This document shows positions 46,179-57,659 of a stretch of 64,000 bases of DNA, piece by piece. Source of the DNA: Hypericum androsaemum. Its lineage: Eukaryota > Streptophyta > Magnoliopsida > Malpighiales > Hypericaceae. Position numbers and translations under genes: made by a program. The notes under the pieces are model-generated. The model worked only from the letters and a program-made list of their open reading frames with translations, was not told the origin of the DNA and did no database searches. The stretch spans positions 4,526,001 to 4,590,000 of the forward strand of contig OZ023186.1 in the NCBI GenBank assembly GCA_963995505.1. Direction: 5' to 3'. How positions within the stretch are numbered: position 1 is the stretch's first letter; every line of letters begins with the position of its first letter.

Positions 46179-48439
46179 GTTGTTACCCCCTAAAATAAAA
46201 TTTGGTCCCCAAACTTATCTTTATTTACTAGCAGGGAGGAATGTGTTCTCTCTCTCAACTTCCAATGGCTTCCCATCCATATTCACTACGTCAAGTTTTG
46301 AACCCTAGTTTTGAACCCTGACGAAGGTTTGTTGAAATAAAAGCTTACGCAATTCATGATCCTCAAAATTCCACATTGTCAAATAATCGTAGGTACATGA
46401 GCTTTACTTCCCCTTCTCTCCAAACCTCTTTACTCCCCCTTCTCTCCGGCTCCATAACTTTTTCTCTAAACAAATCATATTCTTTGTATAATTTTGTTTT
46501 GTCTCACAATTCATCAAGCTCGCACTCTATTTCGTTCTTTTTTTGTTAGTTGTGAACTGGTCATGATCAAGGACTTCCTCTAATACGTCTTTGAAATCAA
46601 AGATGCAACTTTCCAAGAGTCTGTCGCAATGACATATGGTGTAAGGAATTCCAATGTCAAAACCAGCTCCAGGGCGATGTCAAGGATTTTTTTTTATAGA
46701 AGTCTTTTATATGGTCACTGACGGGAAGTATATCTTTTCCTATTTGCTAGAAATTGGATATGGCTTTGCAATGGGTGTTTCTTTTGTACTATGAGGAGTT
46801 GTTTCTCTTCTGAAGTTCCGAACTTGTCTACTTATTTATGTGCTACATATATTTCTAGTTGATTCTAAAGGCAATTTAATAGGATCCTATAAGAAATCCT
46901 AAGAGGTCAAACAATTTGTCTTGCTAACATCTATGTAGGATCCCTTTTTTTATAGAATGCTTGTGTGTATCTAAGCCATATAACATCTAATATAAGTTCT
47001 ACCCTGTAGATACCATGTACACTAGAAGTGTTCTGGTTTCTCATAGAAGCTCTTGCTTCATCTGTGATCTTCTGAACTCACACATGGAGGACAAGTAAAT
47101 ATTTGCCTATTCTGTTTGTATTAGTGAAGTAGCTATGTTTGTTTCATTACTTAATTATTTTATTACTGCAATGTTATGCATTACGTTGGTTATGTGATTC
47201 AGGTATTTAGGTGATATTTTAGTTATCGTTATTTAGCACACAACCAGAAGCAAATTCACATAAACAAAACTCAATCCGACAAACTGCAATTTTGTAACAC
47301 ATACAATTAATGTCATTGCATTCATGTTATTCAACTAGCACAAATAAAACAAACAATTTCATAATCATTCACTAAAATCAATACAACAAAAACAAAAACA
47401 AATCTTGATATTTTTACCTATATCGCACAAGTAAACATGCAGTCTTAATATGTAAGACAACTAATCAATTTACATGCACGTCCATGAACTTAGGATACTG
47501 TCAAAATTATCAAGGAACAATGAAGGAGGTTTAGCAGAAGAAGAGAGAATTGATGTTGCAGCTTCTATTTTTCTACCTCAAGTGGCTCGGAATGTATCAG
47601 AGTTTTGGGCTCAATTGGAAAGAAAATGGAAGGCAAGCCCAATACGAGAAAAGCCCACTCAGGCCAAGAAGCAAATACAAGTGGGAGACAAATCCCGAGA
47701 TTCGCGGAGATAAGATAAAAGGGAATAATTTCCCAATGATGGAGAGGCACAGGATCCAATAAGGATTTGGTTTTGGATAAGGTAGATAGGAATATTCCAA
47801 ATAGATGCTAGCTCATTCCTTTTTGTATATAACTAGCTACATAGCTGTATTCTTTTTCTTAAGTCGTTGAATATAAGAAAACCCTTTCCACCATCTTCTT
47901 CCTCCTTACGAGTTCCTCCATAGCTAGATCTTCTTCCTCGACCTTTTCTTAATTTCTTTTCTGATACACCATAAATTCTCTTAAAAAAACACCATAAAAC
48001 TTTAGTTCCAAATGCCTTTTTCAAAGCCATCTTTCAATTCTCTCTGAATTCGTTTTATTTCCAGATTCATTGTAAGTGGATAAAAGAACAATATTTCATA
48101 AACCCAAGAAAATATAAAAGCATTGTTACTTATTATAGACACGTAGATAACATGCATATCCTACAAGCACTAGCAACAAATAAACTGATTTTATTCTACT
48201 CGACAACTTTTTTTTAGCCAAAATCATTTAATGTTAATTTACAAATTCATTTTCATCTTCCCGTAGATCGCTACCTATTGTTTAGGTAGTAAAATGTAAG
48301 AATATTGACTTTTTTTTTTTGCGGACAAGAATATTGACTTACTTATTAGCTTTGCATCATGTGGATATTACACTTGACAGAATCATGTATATATAAAGTA
48401 AATAACAAGTACATGATTTAGAATCCTAAGTGGAATGTG

Positions 48440-48480
<41 letters not shown>

Positions 48481-49080
48481 ATAATAAATTCAAGTCTACA
48501 AGAATTAAGATTAGAGTTCGAAACTGATATTAATTATGTAAGTTACTCTTTCTAGCTAATATATTATGCACCATATTAGTGGATAATAACATTATGCCTA
48601 CTTAAATTTCGAACATTGCAACTGCTATTTACGATTATCCGGTGAGATTACTCATACTATGTCAAAACCCAATGATAAATTAAGAGAAAAATATATCTCA
48701 TTATCTCTCCTCGATCACATGTACTCGTGGAGATTATTCTAGCAAGCAAGCAATATAATTACACATAAATCCTTGTTGTAACTTTTGGGATAATTAATTT
48801 AAAGTTAGTGATTTTTTTTAATGTACGTTGTTGTATTTTAATCATTCAATTTGGACCATCCATTCTACGTTAGGAACTATCACTTAGTCTGTCTGGTACT
48901 TACTATGAAAAATACAATAAGATCTTCAAACAGTTAATCCACACTATCCTATCTCATATTGTAACAGTTCCTACTAATCTACTTCATGATGCACGGCAGA
49001 AAACAATGTAAAGTTTACCAATAATTAAGAATGAAATAAAAAATATTCAAAATTCACAAAGCGACACTATCTTACTAATA
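46179..49080. other. Intergenic, with a possible LTR remnant around 47560-47960
   Basis: Mostly AT-rich. 47760-47900 resembles an LTR promoter/R region (GTATATAACTAGC, then GAATATAAGAAAACCC), but no partner LTR, primer site or duplication was seen. Other stretches hold nothing I recognise. Confidence 0.3.
48443..48478. repeat. (TA)n microsatellite
   Basis: About 18 TA units followed by three ATA units. Confidence 0.98.
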
Positions 49081-49845
49081 GAAGAAGGGATAAAAATACT
49101 TTAGTACCCTGTATTACAAGAAATAGACACTTTGCACCCCCTATTTTAAAAATACCCAACAAACTATCATGTATTAGGGACGCGATTCGGTCCTGGGCCC
49201 ATTATCCAGAATGGCCCTGGACGTTCATAAGGCCCGGGCGCACGCAAGGACAGGCGAGGGCATTATAGTAATAATACCCAAACCACGGGCGAAGCGCGTG
49301 GCTATTTCAAAATCACCAAATCCGCTTAAAATGGAGGCATGTACAGTTATGGAAAAGAAGCTTTTTAGGGATCCAATTCCTCTCTCCTCAACAGGATCAA
49401 ACCAAAAAAAGCAGAAACTCCCCATTTTCACGCGATCTACCTCTCAGAAATCCTAAAATCACACTAAAGAATGCCGATTAGAACTGCAAAAACTACTGCA
49501 ACCATCCATGGATCTTCAAACTATAAAGCAACAAACTACTGCAACCACTATAGAAGAAACACAACAGCCGTCGATGAATCTCCAAACTACAGAGCAAGAA
49601 ATTTCGACAATTGAAGGTTAGTCGATCTCCTCCATCCCTCTCCTACATCGAACTACAACCATCCATTCTGGAAAATCAATATTGAAATCTAAAAACTACT
49701 GCAGATCCAGAGCAACAAACGGGCGAGATAGCATGTTCAAATCAACACGGTTCAAAAACTTTGACTACGCAATCCCACAGAGGTAATTATTAGCCTATCT
49801 CAGAGAGCTCTGGCTTCGTACTAAAGATGTAATTATTCTTATGTT

Positions 49846-49975
49846 ATAATTTAATAGTTTATTCTGTTACAATTCAATAGTTTGTTATGTTACGATTGAA
49901 TGGTTCGTCATGATATGATTTAATAGTTTCTTCTGTTATAAAAAAATTATTTGTTCTTTTATGATAAAATAGTAT
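49846..49975 (+). repeat. 23-bp repeat array (TTCAATAGTTTGTTATGTTACGA type), block 1
   Basis: Several diverged 23-bp units upstream of the transposase coding region, for example TTCAATAGTTTGTTATG and TTGAATGGTTCGTCATG. Confidence 0.7.
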
Positions 49976-50326
49976 GTTCTGGATAACACCAAAGATCTTC
50001 TGTTATTCTAGATTGGAATGTTATATTTTCCTTTTATGCAAACTCAAAATTGGAAGGATTGAAAAAAGAGGAATTCTGAAGGAAAAAAATAGTTTGCAAC
50101 ACCTAGTGATCTGCGAGAATTTTACTATTCTTACGCCCACCAAAAATGGTATGTTCTGGATAACACCAAAGATCTTCTGTTATTCTAGATTGGAATGTTA
50201 TGTTTTTCTTTTATGCAAACTCAAAATTGGAAGGATTGAAAAAAGAGGAATTCTGAAGGAAAAAAATAGTTTGCAACACCTAGTGATCTGCGAGAATTTT
50301 ACTATTCTTACGCCCACCAAAAAGAA
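49973..50326 (+). repeat. 177-bp tandem duplication in MULE 5' region
   Basis: TATGTTCTGGATAACACCAA starts at 49973 and again at 50150 (177 bp, a multiple of three). The two units are almost identical, so the duplication is recent. The second unit runs into the first coding segment of the transposase. Confidence 0.92.
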
Positions 50327-51029
50327 TTTGGTGTGCGTACTCAATATAGGAGAGGACGGATTATCAATGGCCTCAATACCATATATTATGTTAAATATGT
50401 CTGCAACAAAGAAGGTTTCTGTCGACCGTCTAAGAATTTAAAAGAGAAGAATGCTCGGCATTATGATCAAAGAGAAGAAAGAGTTGGGTGTCGTGCAATG
50501 ATTTATTTCTATTATTCGATAGAGACAGCAGCTTATTATATAAAGGAATGGGTTGTTGAACATAATGACCACGAGCTACACTCTGAGGTATGTTCCCATA
50601 TGCACAGATCAGCCAGAGCTCTCAATCCTATTCAACAACATATAGCTAACCTAAATAGTCAAATTGGTATCCCACTGAGATCATCTTACGAGCTGATGGC
50701 AGCAGCTGCTCGAGGTAAACAACATCTTAGTTTCCTTCACGTGGATCTAAAAAACTATCTGGGAAGTCGAAGACAAAGGACAATGAAAAGAGGTGAAGCT
50801 ACTGTCCTCCTCGAGTATTTCAGAACGGAAGCATACCAAAATCTGCCTTTTTATTATGATATAGAAGTGGACTGCGAGGAAAGGATTGCAAATATTTTTT
50901 GGGCTGACAAAATGATGAGAATGGACTATAAATATTTTGGTGATGCAATCTGCTTCGACACAACATACAGAACAAACAAAAATTATAGGCCGTTAGGTAT
51001 GTTGGATGCTTTGTTCAGATCTTTTTGAA

Positions 51030-51110
51030 TTGTCTGTTCAGTTTCGATTCAATGGTCTATTATGTCCGATTGAATAGTTCGTTCAGTTCTGATTGAATGG
51101 TTTGTTTACA
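51030..51110 (+). repeat. 23-bp repeat array, block 2, between transposase coding segments
   Basis: Units TTCAATGGTCTATTATG, TTGAATAGTTCGTTCAG and TTGAATGGTTTGTTTAC lie between RPLG and FVGYDNHRMG. A GTATGT donor is present at the left; no clean AG acceptor at the right. Confidence 0.75.
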
Positions 51111-51894
51111 TCATACATCGCTATTCGTTGGATACGACAACCATCGCATGGGCTGTATTTTCGGTGCAGCTCTTCTGTTTGATGAGACAACAGATTCATT
51201 CCGATGGTTATTCAAAACTTTCTTAAGGTGCATGAATGAGAAAGCACCAGAAATAATCTTCACTGACCAAGATGCAGCAATATCTAATGCCATTGAGTCT
51301 GAGATGCCAAATATGTACCACTATCTCTGTACATAGCATATACTAAAGAACGTGAAGAAACATCTCAGCCGTCTATACACATCTAAGGTAGCAAATTCAT
51401 TCCTTTATATGATAAATGAGATAGATGATGAGGAAGAGTTTAATTATATGAATGGGATCTCATGATACAAAAGTGTTTCAACTCTATTAGACACAAATTG
51501 CTAAATACAATACACAAATCAAGAAGAAAATGGTCATCTGCATGGGTTAAGCAACACTTCACCACTGGGATGGTCACAACACAAGTCGTTGAATCCTTCA
51601 ACAGCATTATAAGGCGATATTTACAACCCGAATACAACCTTCTACAGTTCTTTACATATTTTAACCAGCTTTTGGATGGCATAAGGCATGAAGTAGCTAA
51701 GGCGGACTATGACTCCAAGGATAAGAGGCGCAACAACAAAAATAGATGCAACCAATTGCTAAATTCAGCAGAAGTCTATACACATTGTATGTATGAAAAA
51801 TTTCAGGAACAATACGATCAATCTATTGACTACATGATTGAGATACAATGGGACAACCAACATTACACAAGTAAGCCAAATTAATGTTATGTTT

Positions 51895-52030
51895 AGTTGT
51901 TTTGTAACATTCAAATGGTATGCTCTGTCACTACCCTGTTGATCTGTCATGATCCAGTGGATCGTTCTGCTATGATTCAATAGTTTGTTCAGTGATAATT
52001 TAATGGTTTGTTATGGGATGATTAAATGGT
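51895..52030 (+). repeat. 23-bp repeat array, block 3, in a transposase intron
   Basis: The stretch begins after a GTAAGC donor (51871) and carries units such as TTCAAATGGTATGCTCTGT, TTCAATAGTTTGTTCAG and TTTAATGGTTTGTTATG before the next coding segment at about 52050. Confidence 0.75.
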
Positions 52031-52689
52031 CTTTGTTAAGATCATCTGCAGATCGTATCAGACATTACAATGTCTACACACTTTCAAAGAAAGACCCTTT
52101 CCTTAAGCTAGATGAGAGAATGGTCCAGGTTCACAAGTCACAAATGATACTCACATGCACGTGCCGTTTGTATGAAAAAGTTAGGCAATTTTGCAGACAC
52201 ATATTAATAGTCGTGGAAACTTTGAGATCCTTAGGAGAAGAATAATTCAGAGAGCTGCATAACCATTATGTTATGAAAAGGTGGACAGTAAAAGCAAAGG
52301 ATGGATTGGAGTCATCCGAGCTCCCTATAAGTAGCGGTCAGAAAAGTAACACAGAAAGCTTTAATAAAATAAAATGCAAGCTACTGGAGTTGGCAGATGA
52401 AGCCTCATTGGATGCTCATAATATCAATATTCTGGAAGAGCTGATTGCTACCGCGAGACATCAAATTCGATAATGTACAGACGCTCAAACACTATCAGCA
52501 CAACTAGGTGATGTTCAGACATCAACATCTCAACCAGTTGGTAAAACTTTTAAAAAGAGAGAGAATCCAAGGAAGTCAAAGAACAGAATAAAGAGTAAAA
52601 ACGAGATCGGACGAATGAACAAGAAGGCAAAGTACAAATGTTTAGAAATAGACTTGAACAGTCCTGCCTAATAACAAGATGTTTTTATG

Positions 52690-53130
52690 TTTAGGTTCAT
52701 TTACATACAATGGTTTATCATATTAACATACAGTTGTTGGCCCCTAGTAACGATGGTTGGCTGTGTTACGATTCAATAGTTTTCCATGTTACGATTTAAT
52801 AGTTTGTTATGTTATGATTCAATGGTTTGCTATGTTATAATATAATAGTTTGGACAGTGAATATTCAATGGTTTGCTATGTGACGATATAATGTTAAAGG
52901 GATTAGGGATATAATTGAACAAAAAAGAATAAACGCTTAGCGATAGACTTGAATAATTCTGCCCAATAACAAGATAACAAGATGTTATTATGTTTAGGTT
53001 CATTTACATACAATAGTTTATCATATTAAGATACAGTTATTGGCCCCAGTAATGATGGTTTGCTGTGTTACGATTCAATGGTTGGCTATGTTATGATTCA
53101 ATGGTTTGCTATGTTACGATTAGACACCAT
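52690..53130 (+). repeat. 23-bp repeat array, block 4, between the convergent genes
   Basis: Clear 23-bp periodicity, for example at 52770-52890: GATTCAATAGTTTTCCATG, GATTTAATAGTTTGTTATG, GATTCAATGGTTTGCTATG. The array resumes at 53030-53125. In between, 52930-53060 is a near-copy of 52640-52760 (ACAAGATGTT..TATGTTTAGGTTC), so this region also contains a larger duplication. Confidence 0.85.
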
Positions 53131-53329
53131 CCCCCCTATTACATCAAAACTAACAAAATCTATAGATCTGTAATATCAACCATCAATTCGAATAAACCAT
53201 GCACATGTTTAGCATAATACATCCGAACTATGAACTTCAGAAACTAGGTGCTTGTTCAACAATAGTTCGAACAAAAAAGTGTATAGTCCATAGAAGATTA
53301 TCAACAACAACCACAACATTCTTTTTTAC

Positions 53330-55830
53330 TCATTTGACCCCCTTCTTCTTGCCTTTACGCCCTCTCCATTTCATGGCGGCTTGCACTACCAATGGCAACA
53401 CAAGATTATCAGGATGCACCACCATTATCTTCAACATATTCTTCCTGGCATCAGTGAGAAATGGACCTTTCCTCTAATTCACTGTGTACATGGGATCAAT
53501 CTCATTCAATGGCCAGCGTTTGGTGTATAGTTCACAGAAGAGGGACGCATATACTCTACAGCTTCAGTTGTCGGGTTGCTTCGAAACATTATGCAAAACC
53601 CTGAATTCATATTCTTCAGCATTTACTTTTCTGAAATTACTCAAAAAGTAAAAGAAAAGACCAAAAATCTTATGTGCGTGGTTGGATCATTAAACAAGCT
53701 CTGCGAATCAGATTCGTTAAGCTTTGCTGAAACCTCGTCTACCCGGGCAAAAAGTAATTGTGTAAAAGTTGGATCATTAAATAAGCTCTGAGAATCAGAT
53801 TCTTTGGACTGGCTTGCATCTCCAACAGGTTGGTGAACGTTATATGTGGCAGCAAATTTATCGAAAAGATCTTCAAAACTAACGAGAAAGAGAGAGAATC
53901 AAAATCATTACCAACACGAGATGCATCATCTTTTTTCGCATCACGATGATGATGATTAGACCCTCTACTCTCTTCGGTCTCCTTAACAACTTCTTGTGAC
54001 GAACCCTTTGCCCTTCTAACAGCGTTTTCACCCATACTTGACACTGATGCGAAAACATCACTATGAATGTCCTCATTTGGAGTGGCGCCACTAGTTTGAG
54101 TAGGCACATCATGTTTGTCATCCGCATCATGCTTTCGACCTCTCCTAAGTTCCCACATACGAATCGCCTGTTACAGTAAATATTAATAATAAATTCTCAA
54201 AAAAAAAATACAATATAATAAAATAGTTTGTTCTGTAATCATCAAATGGTTTGATTATGATTAAATGGCTTGTTCTATTATGATTAAATAGTTTGTTCTA
54301 TGATGATTTAATAGTTTGGTATGTGATGATTAAATGGCTTGTTATGTGATGATTAAAAGGAATTATCTAAAGCATACCTTTTCGTTCTGCCACCTTCTCG
54401 CCCTCAACCTTGACAACACATCATTCACAATTTTGCGCTTGCCATGCGACGATGTTGGATATTGATCATTCACCTCTGCCCCCTCATTTTCAACATCACT
54501 ATCTTCCCCCGTCACTCTCTCTCCCCCTGTCACTCCATCTCTGACTCCATTCTCTTCCCCTACCACTCCCTCACCCACTCCAGCCTCTTCCCCTATCACC
54601 TCCTCTCCCACTTCAGCCTCTTCCTTCTCCCCACCCTCCTGCTCCTCTCCTACTTCCTCTACCCCTTCAGCCTCCCCCTTCTTCCCGTCCTCTTTCACTG
54701 CTGTCCTCTTCCCCTTCCTATCATCAAGCACTGCCATGATCTTCCTTCTAATGGATTTTAGGTCTTTGATCCGAACATCTATTTCCCCTAATTTTTCAAG
54801 GAGCTACAACAACAGATTAAAAAGATTTAAATATCAGACATTAAGAACACAATACAATATAAAAGAAATAACTAAAACAAGCACCTATTTATTCGGCAAC
54901 AATAACCATTGGTCATCATTTGCATCTGAGGAGGAAGGGACATCTTTAGCAGCAGCAAGCTCTGCAATGTGGGTCTGGTATCTCATCAACAAGTGCATGT
55001 TACCATCATACTTGATTACATTGGTAGCAGCGCTATCTAGCCCAAGCCTCAACTCATCATTGGTCCTTCCAGCAACGTATTTGCACAAATTATATTTCCT
55101 TGAATGGTGTGGCGGATTGATATATGCATAAAGCTTGCCGTAAACCACATGAAATGTGGTTGGGGCAAGGAAAACCCCAATGCCATACATCCGCGATAGG
55201 CTTATCACACATCAATACCGCCCTCACATCCTTGAGGCTAATAAAAGAATATTTTCTCCGTTTTAATGAATACCTACCCATAAAATCAGTGAGATTCGCT
55301 TTCCCATCTCCCTTCTCCCTGAAATCATCCAGATCTAGAACGATATCAACATCCCCATTTGGAATGCCATAGCTGTTGTTAACAAAAAACTCAGAAAAAG
55401 TACGCAAATGCTCCCCCTCATCCTTGCATTTTGCAACAAATTCAGCCATCTGCTTTGGTTTAATATCAAGCTCTTCAACTTTGAAGAGGTAGAAAAATTC
55501 ACAGCTTGCTTAATGAAACGTATCCGCTCTACAGCATCTGGGTGACTTTAGGGACCGAACAAATGACAAGTCAATTCCTTCATGTAGCTCGGCCTCCCAC
55601 ACGACTTTTGTTCAGGAATCACCTGCAATAAAAATACCCATAAACTTGGCTTCTCAAAATAGGACACCATCCTACTACGGAGAAAGCCTTGTACAAACAA
55701 ATACACAACAAAACTCTTTAAACTTGGTAAGTTACAGTTAACAATCACGACGATCCAACCGGTATGACACACGAGTAGATTTGGACACAGCTAGGTGCAT
55801 GTTCAACAAAACAAAACTATTTAATAATAA
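53330..55830 (-). pseudogene. MULE-associated ULP1-like (C48) cysteine protease gene, decayed
   Basis: Minus-strand, multi-exon. Order: GRPSYMKELTCHLFGP and VERIRFIKQAVNFS (55600-55480); MAEFVAKCKDEGEHLRTFSE with GIPNGDVDIVLDLDDFREKG (55449-55250); GIGVFLAPTTFHVVYGKLYA and YINPPHHSRKYNLCKYVAGR (55190-55060); a coiled-coil LGEIDVRIKDLKSIRRKIMA and Glu-rich segment (54800-54370); then RMWELRRGRKHDADDKHD; then the protease end FRVLHNVSKQPDN, SCRVYASLFCELYTKRW (Cys box of C48) and LTDARKNMLKIMVVHPDNLV to a stop at 53330. A stop precedes the Cys box and its D-C-G motif reads S-C-R; the catalytic His/Asp segment is missing. Convergent with the transposase. The ULP1 call rests on the C-terminal block. 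Confidence 0.6.
54218..54360 (+). repeat. 23-bp repeat array, block 5, in an intron of the minus-strand gene
   Basis: Units AATAGTTTGTTCTGTAATC, AATGGCTTGTTCTATTATG, AATAGTTTGGTATGTGATG. On the minus strand the block is bounded by a donor (GAAAAG/GTATGC near 54380) and an acceptor (TACTGTAACAG near 54170). Confidence 0.85.
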
Positions 55831-55885
55831 AGATCAAACTATTCAATCATAACATAACAAACCATATAATCATAACACATCCGAT
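55820..55885 (-). repeat. 23-bp repeat array, block 6, minus orientation
   Basis: Reads TATGGTTTGTTATGTTATG / TTGAATAGTTTGATC on the minus strand, upstream of the ULP1-like gene. Confidence 0.7.
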
Positions 55886-55888
55886 TGG

Positions 55889-56002
55889 TTGCCCCGTGGT
55901 CAATGCTTTTCTTTTCTTATCTTAGGCCTTAGAACTTCTGCATTGCAGGGTCCAAGGTAAAAGAAGATGGCCTAGGCATCCATTCCATAGACCACGGGGC
56001 AA
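55889..56002. other. Inverted repeat able to form a hairpin
   Basis: TTGCCCCGTGGTCAATG (55889-55905) is complementary to CATAGACCACGGGGCAA (55986-56002) with one mismatch. An inner pair CTTAGGCC (55922) / GGCCTAGG (55970) can also close. The arms are separated by unpaired pyrimidine- and purine-rich segments. Could be a small-RNA precursor or a foldback remnant. Confidence 0.55.
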
Positions 56003-56119
56003 AACAATGGCATGGTGGATAACACATTCAAGGAAATCGTAGATCCAATATAACGCTAAAAACAACTGAAATACCTAAAATAACAAAAAATAACTCGACA
56101 AATCACAAATCGAAAACCC

Positions 56120-56410
56120 TAATCGGACATGTCCATTGGACATAACCGGGCATGCCATTTATCGTAACCGGACATGCCATTTTATCGTTATCGGGCCTGC
56201 AATTTGATTAATTATTTTATTCATTATAAATTTTATTTAATATTAAATTAGGCATGTCATTTAGAGATAAGAGGGCCTGCCATTTAATTCATTAATTAAT
56301 CTATTATAAATTTTATTAAATATTTAATGGACATGCCATTTTATCATAACTGGACATGCTATTTTATTGTAACCGGACATGCCATTTTATGATTAATAAT
56401 AGACTCCAAA
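56120..56410 (-). repeat. Second 23-bp repeat family (AATGGCATGTCCGGTTATG type), inverted block
   Basis: Units such as TAACCGGACATGCCATTTTATCG minus a few bases recur with 23-bp spacing at 56135-56205 and 56325-56390, separated by AT-rich duplicates containing TATAAATTTTATT. Confidence 0.75.
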
Positions 56411-57004
56411 TTTTTATCACTTATTAATTTAAAATTGCTGCGTTTAGATCTTGGTCAATTTCAACTCGCTTGAGCAATAGAAAGTGACATTTACAAATGC
56501 AAATTAAAAAGGTGAAATGGGAAGAAAAACAAATATTTTTTACATAAAAGAATCAATTAGAGGCCAAAAGTAAGATGCACAACATTATTCCTCCTATTAC
56601 ACTGTTTCTGTGTTCTATCTATTATCTGCTAGCGCTAATTGACAATCCTTATAGACAGAATAATGTATCTCCCATGCACACATTCGCTTCGTTATTGAGT
56701 TCCCGGTTACCATTCCCTCGCTGGATTACGTCGAGTATCACGTCAAGCTGGGTCCAGCCAGTCGAATGAGCTCAACTCGGGAATCGACTCAGCCGACTCA
56801 ACCACGTTGACGTTTTTAAGAAATTGCCTGCTCCCCACGAGTTGGCTCAGCACCCCGGACTCAGTCACTACTGGAAATAGGTTATTACAGAGATCCTCCT
56901 GTAACCAACCATAAATAGCCTTGGTCTAAAGCAGATGCCCAATCTGTCACCAACAACAAATATTCATACCAAACTTTGTATACTTGGTGGAAACAGCAAA
57001 ATCA

Positions 57005-57290
57005 CTGGGAATAACTGCCTTACGATAATACTTCCAGGTATCACCCTCCGCAAAATCAAACCACGAGACAGTCAAGACTAAGGCAACTCACAACCAAGCA
57101 AGCAAAAGTACACTCACCTCGCCACCAAACTTCTTGACCCCTAGGTACTTGGGATTGGAATCCCTCCCGTTCTTCGTTAAAGCAGCCGTTCTCTTGGTAG
57201 CCCAGCGCCTCAACAGCAAACTCAATCCACCAGCAGACCCATCTAAACGACAAACACATGGCTTGCACGACTTAGAACAAAACTACCATG
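57005..57290 (-). pseudogene. Mitochondrial ribosomal protein bL27 relic
   Basis: Minus strand 57258-57118: [20 protein letters not shown] and [13 protein letters not shown] ending at a GAG/GTGAGT donor, the N-terminal basic extension of large-subunit protein L27 (mitochondrial form). After a short intron, VIPGSIIVRQ (57044-57015) continues the protein, but the acceptor reads TTTTGCGG instead of TTTTGCAG and the sequence leaves the family after VRQ. The conserved RGTRFHPG core is not found. A broken or partly captured copy. Confidence 0.72.
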
Positions 57291-57339
57291 AGAAAAACCA
57301 ACCAAATCGAAAGGAAACAAACACCCTAAACCCTAATCT

Positions 57340-57650
57340 ATGACTAATGGCATGTCTGGTTATGTCTAAATGACATACCATGTTATATTTAATAAGACTT
57401 GTAATAATTTAATTAATTAATTAAATGATATGTCTTGTTATGTTAAAATGACATGCCCGACTATCATTGCATGTACGGTTATGTCTAAATGGCATGTCCG
57501 ATTATTATTTAATTAAACATATAATTAATTAATTAATATAATAATTAAATAATTAAATGGATATATCCACTTATTTAAAATGGCATCCGTAGTCATGACT
57601 AATGACATGTCTGACTTTGTCTAATAACATGTCCAGTTAATATTTAATAA
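57340..57650 (+). repeat. Second 23-bp repeat family, plus orientation
   Basis: AATGGCATGTCTGGTTATG, AATGACATGCCCGACTATC and AATGGCATGTCCGATTATT units with 23-bp phasing. This is the inverted counterpart of 56120-56410, and together they flank the L27 relic. Confidence 0.75.
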
Positions 57651-57659
57651 AATTTATAA

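Larger units (their letters stand above)
50268..52672 (+). pseudogene. FAR1/FHY3-type MULE transposase, decayed
   Basis: FAR1 zinc-binding domain: REFYYSYAHQKEFGVRTQYR, YVCNKEGFCRPSKNLKEKN, KEWVVEHNDHELH. MULE transposase core: DAICFDTTYRTNKNYRPLG (first Asp), FVGYDNHRMGCIFGAALLFD, IIFTDQDAAISNAI (second Asp), MYHYLCT, VVESFNSIIRRYL (Glu). SWIM finger: LTCTCRLYEKVRQFCRHIL near 52150-52215, then KRWTVKAKDG and a basic C-terminus ending near 52672. Lesions: the Trp codon after LCT is TAG (about 51334), an extra 2 bp near 51453 shifts the frame, and TAA/TAG stops lie at 52243 and 52471. The blocks between coding segments are 23-bp repeat arrays that behave like introns. DDE residues survive but the gene is broken. 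Confidence 0.88.
49089..55885. mobile_element. Large degenerate MULE carrying FAR1-type transposase and ULP1-like protease
   Basis: The left end GGGATAAAAATACTTTAGTA (49089) resembles the terminal motif of the MULE at 58212-59740 (GGGAAAAGTATACTTAAGTA on its right-end complement). It is followed by a transposase gene on plus and a convergent ULP1-like gene on minus. A matching right terminus and 9-bp duplication were not found by eye, so the right boundary is a minimum set by the last 23-bp repeat block. MULEs with an added ULP1 protease are known in plants; this copy is broken in both genes. Confidence 0.65.

Noticed and set aside
53739..54158. 139-codon minus frame as an independent gene
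   Set aside because: It is one exon, running into an intron, of the larger ULP1-like gene; the reading frame continues in another phase downstream.
56867..56890. CACTA-type transposon end (CACTACTGGAAATAGG)
   Set aside because: Resembles a CACTA terminus, but no inverted partner or 3-bp duplication was found within the window.
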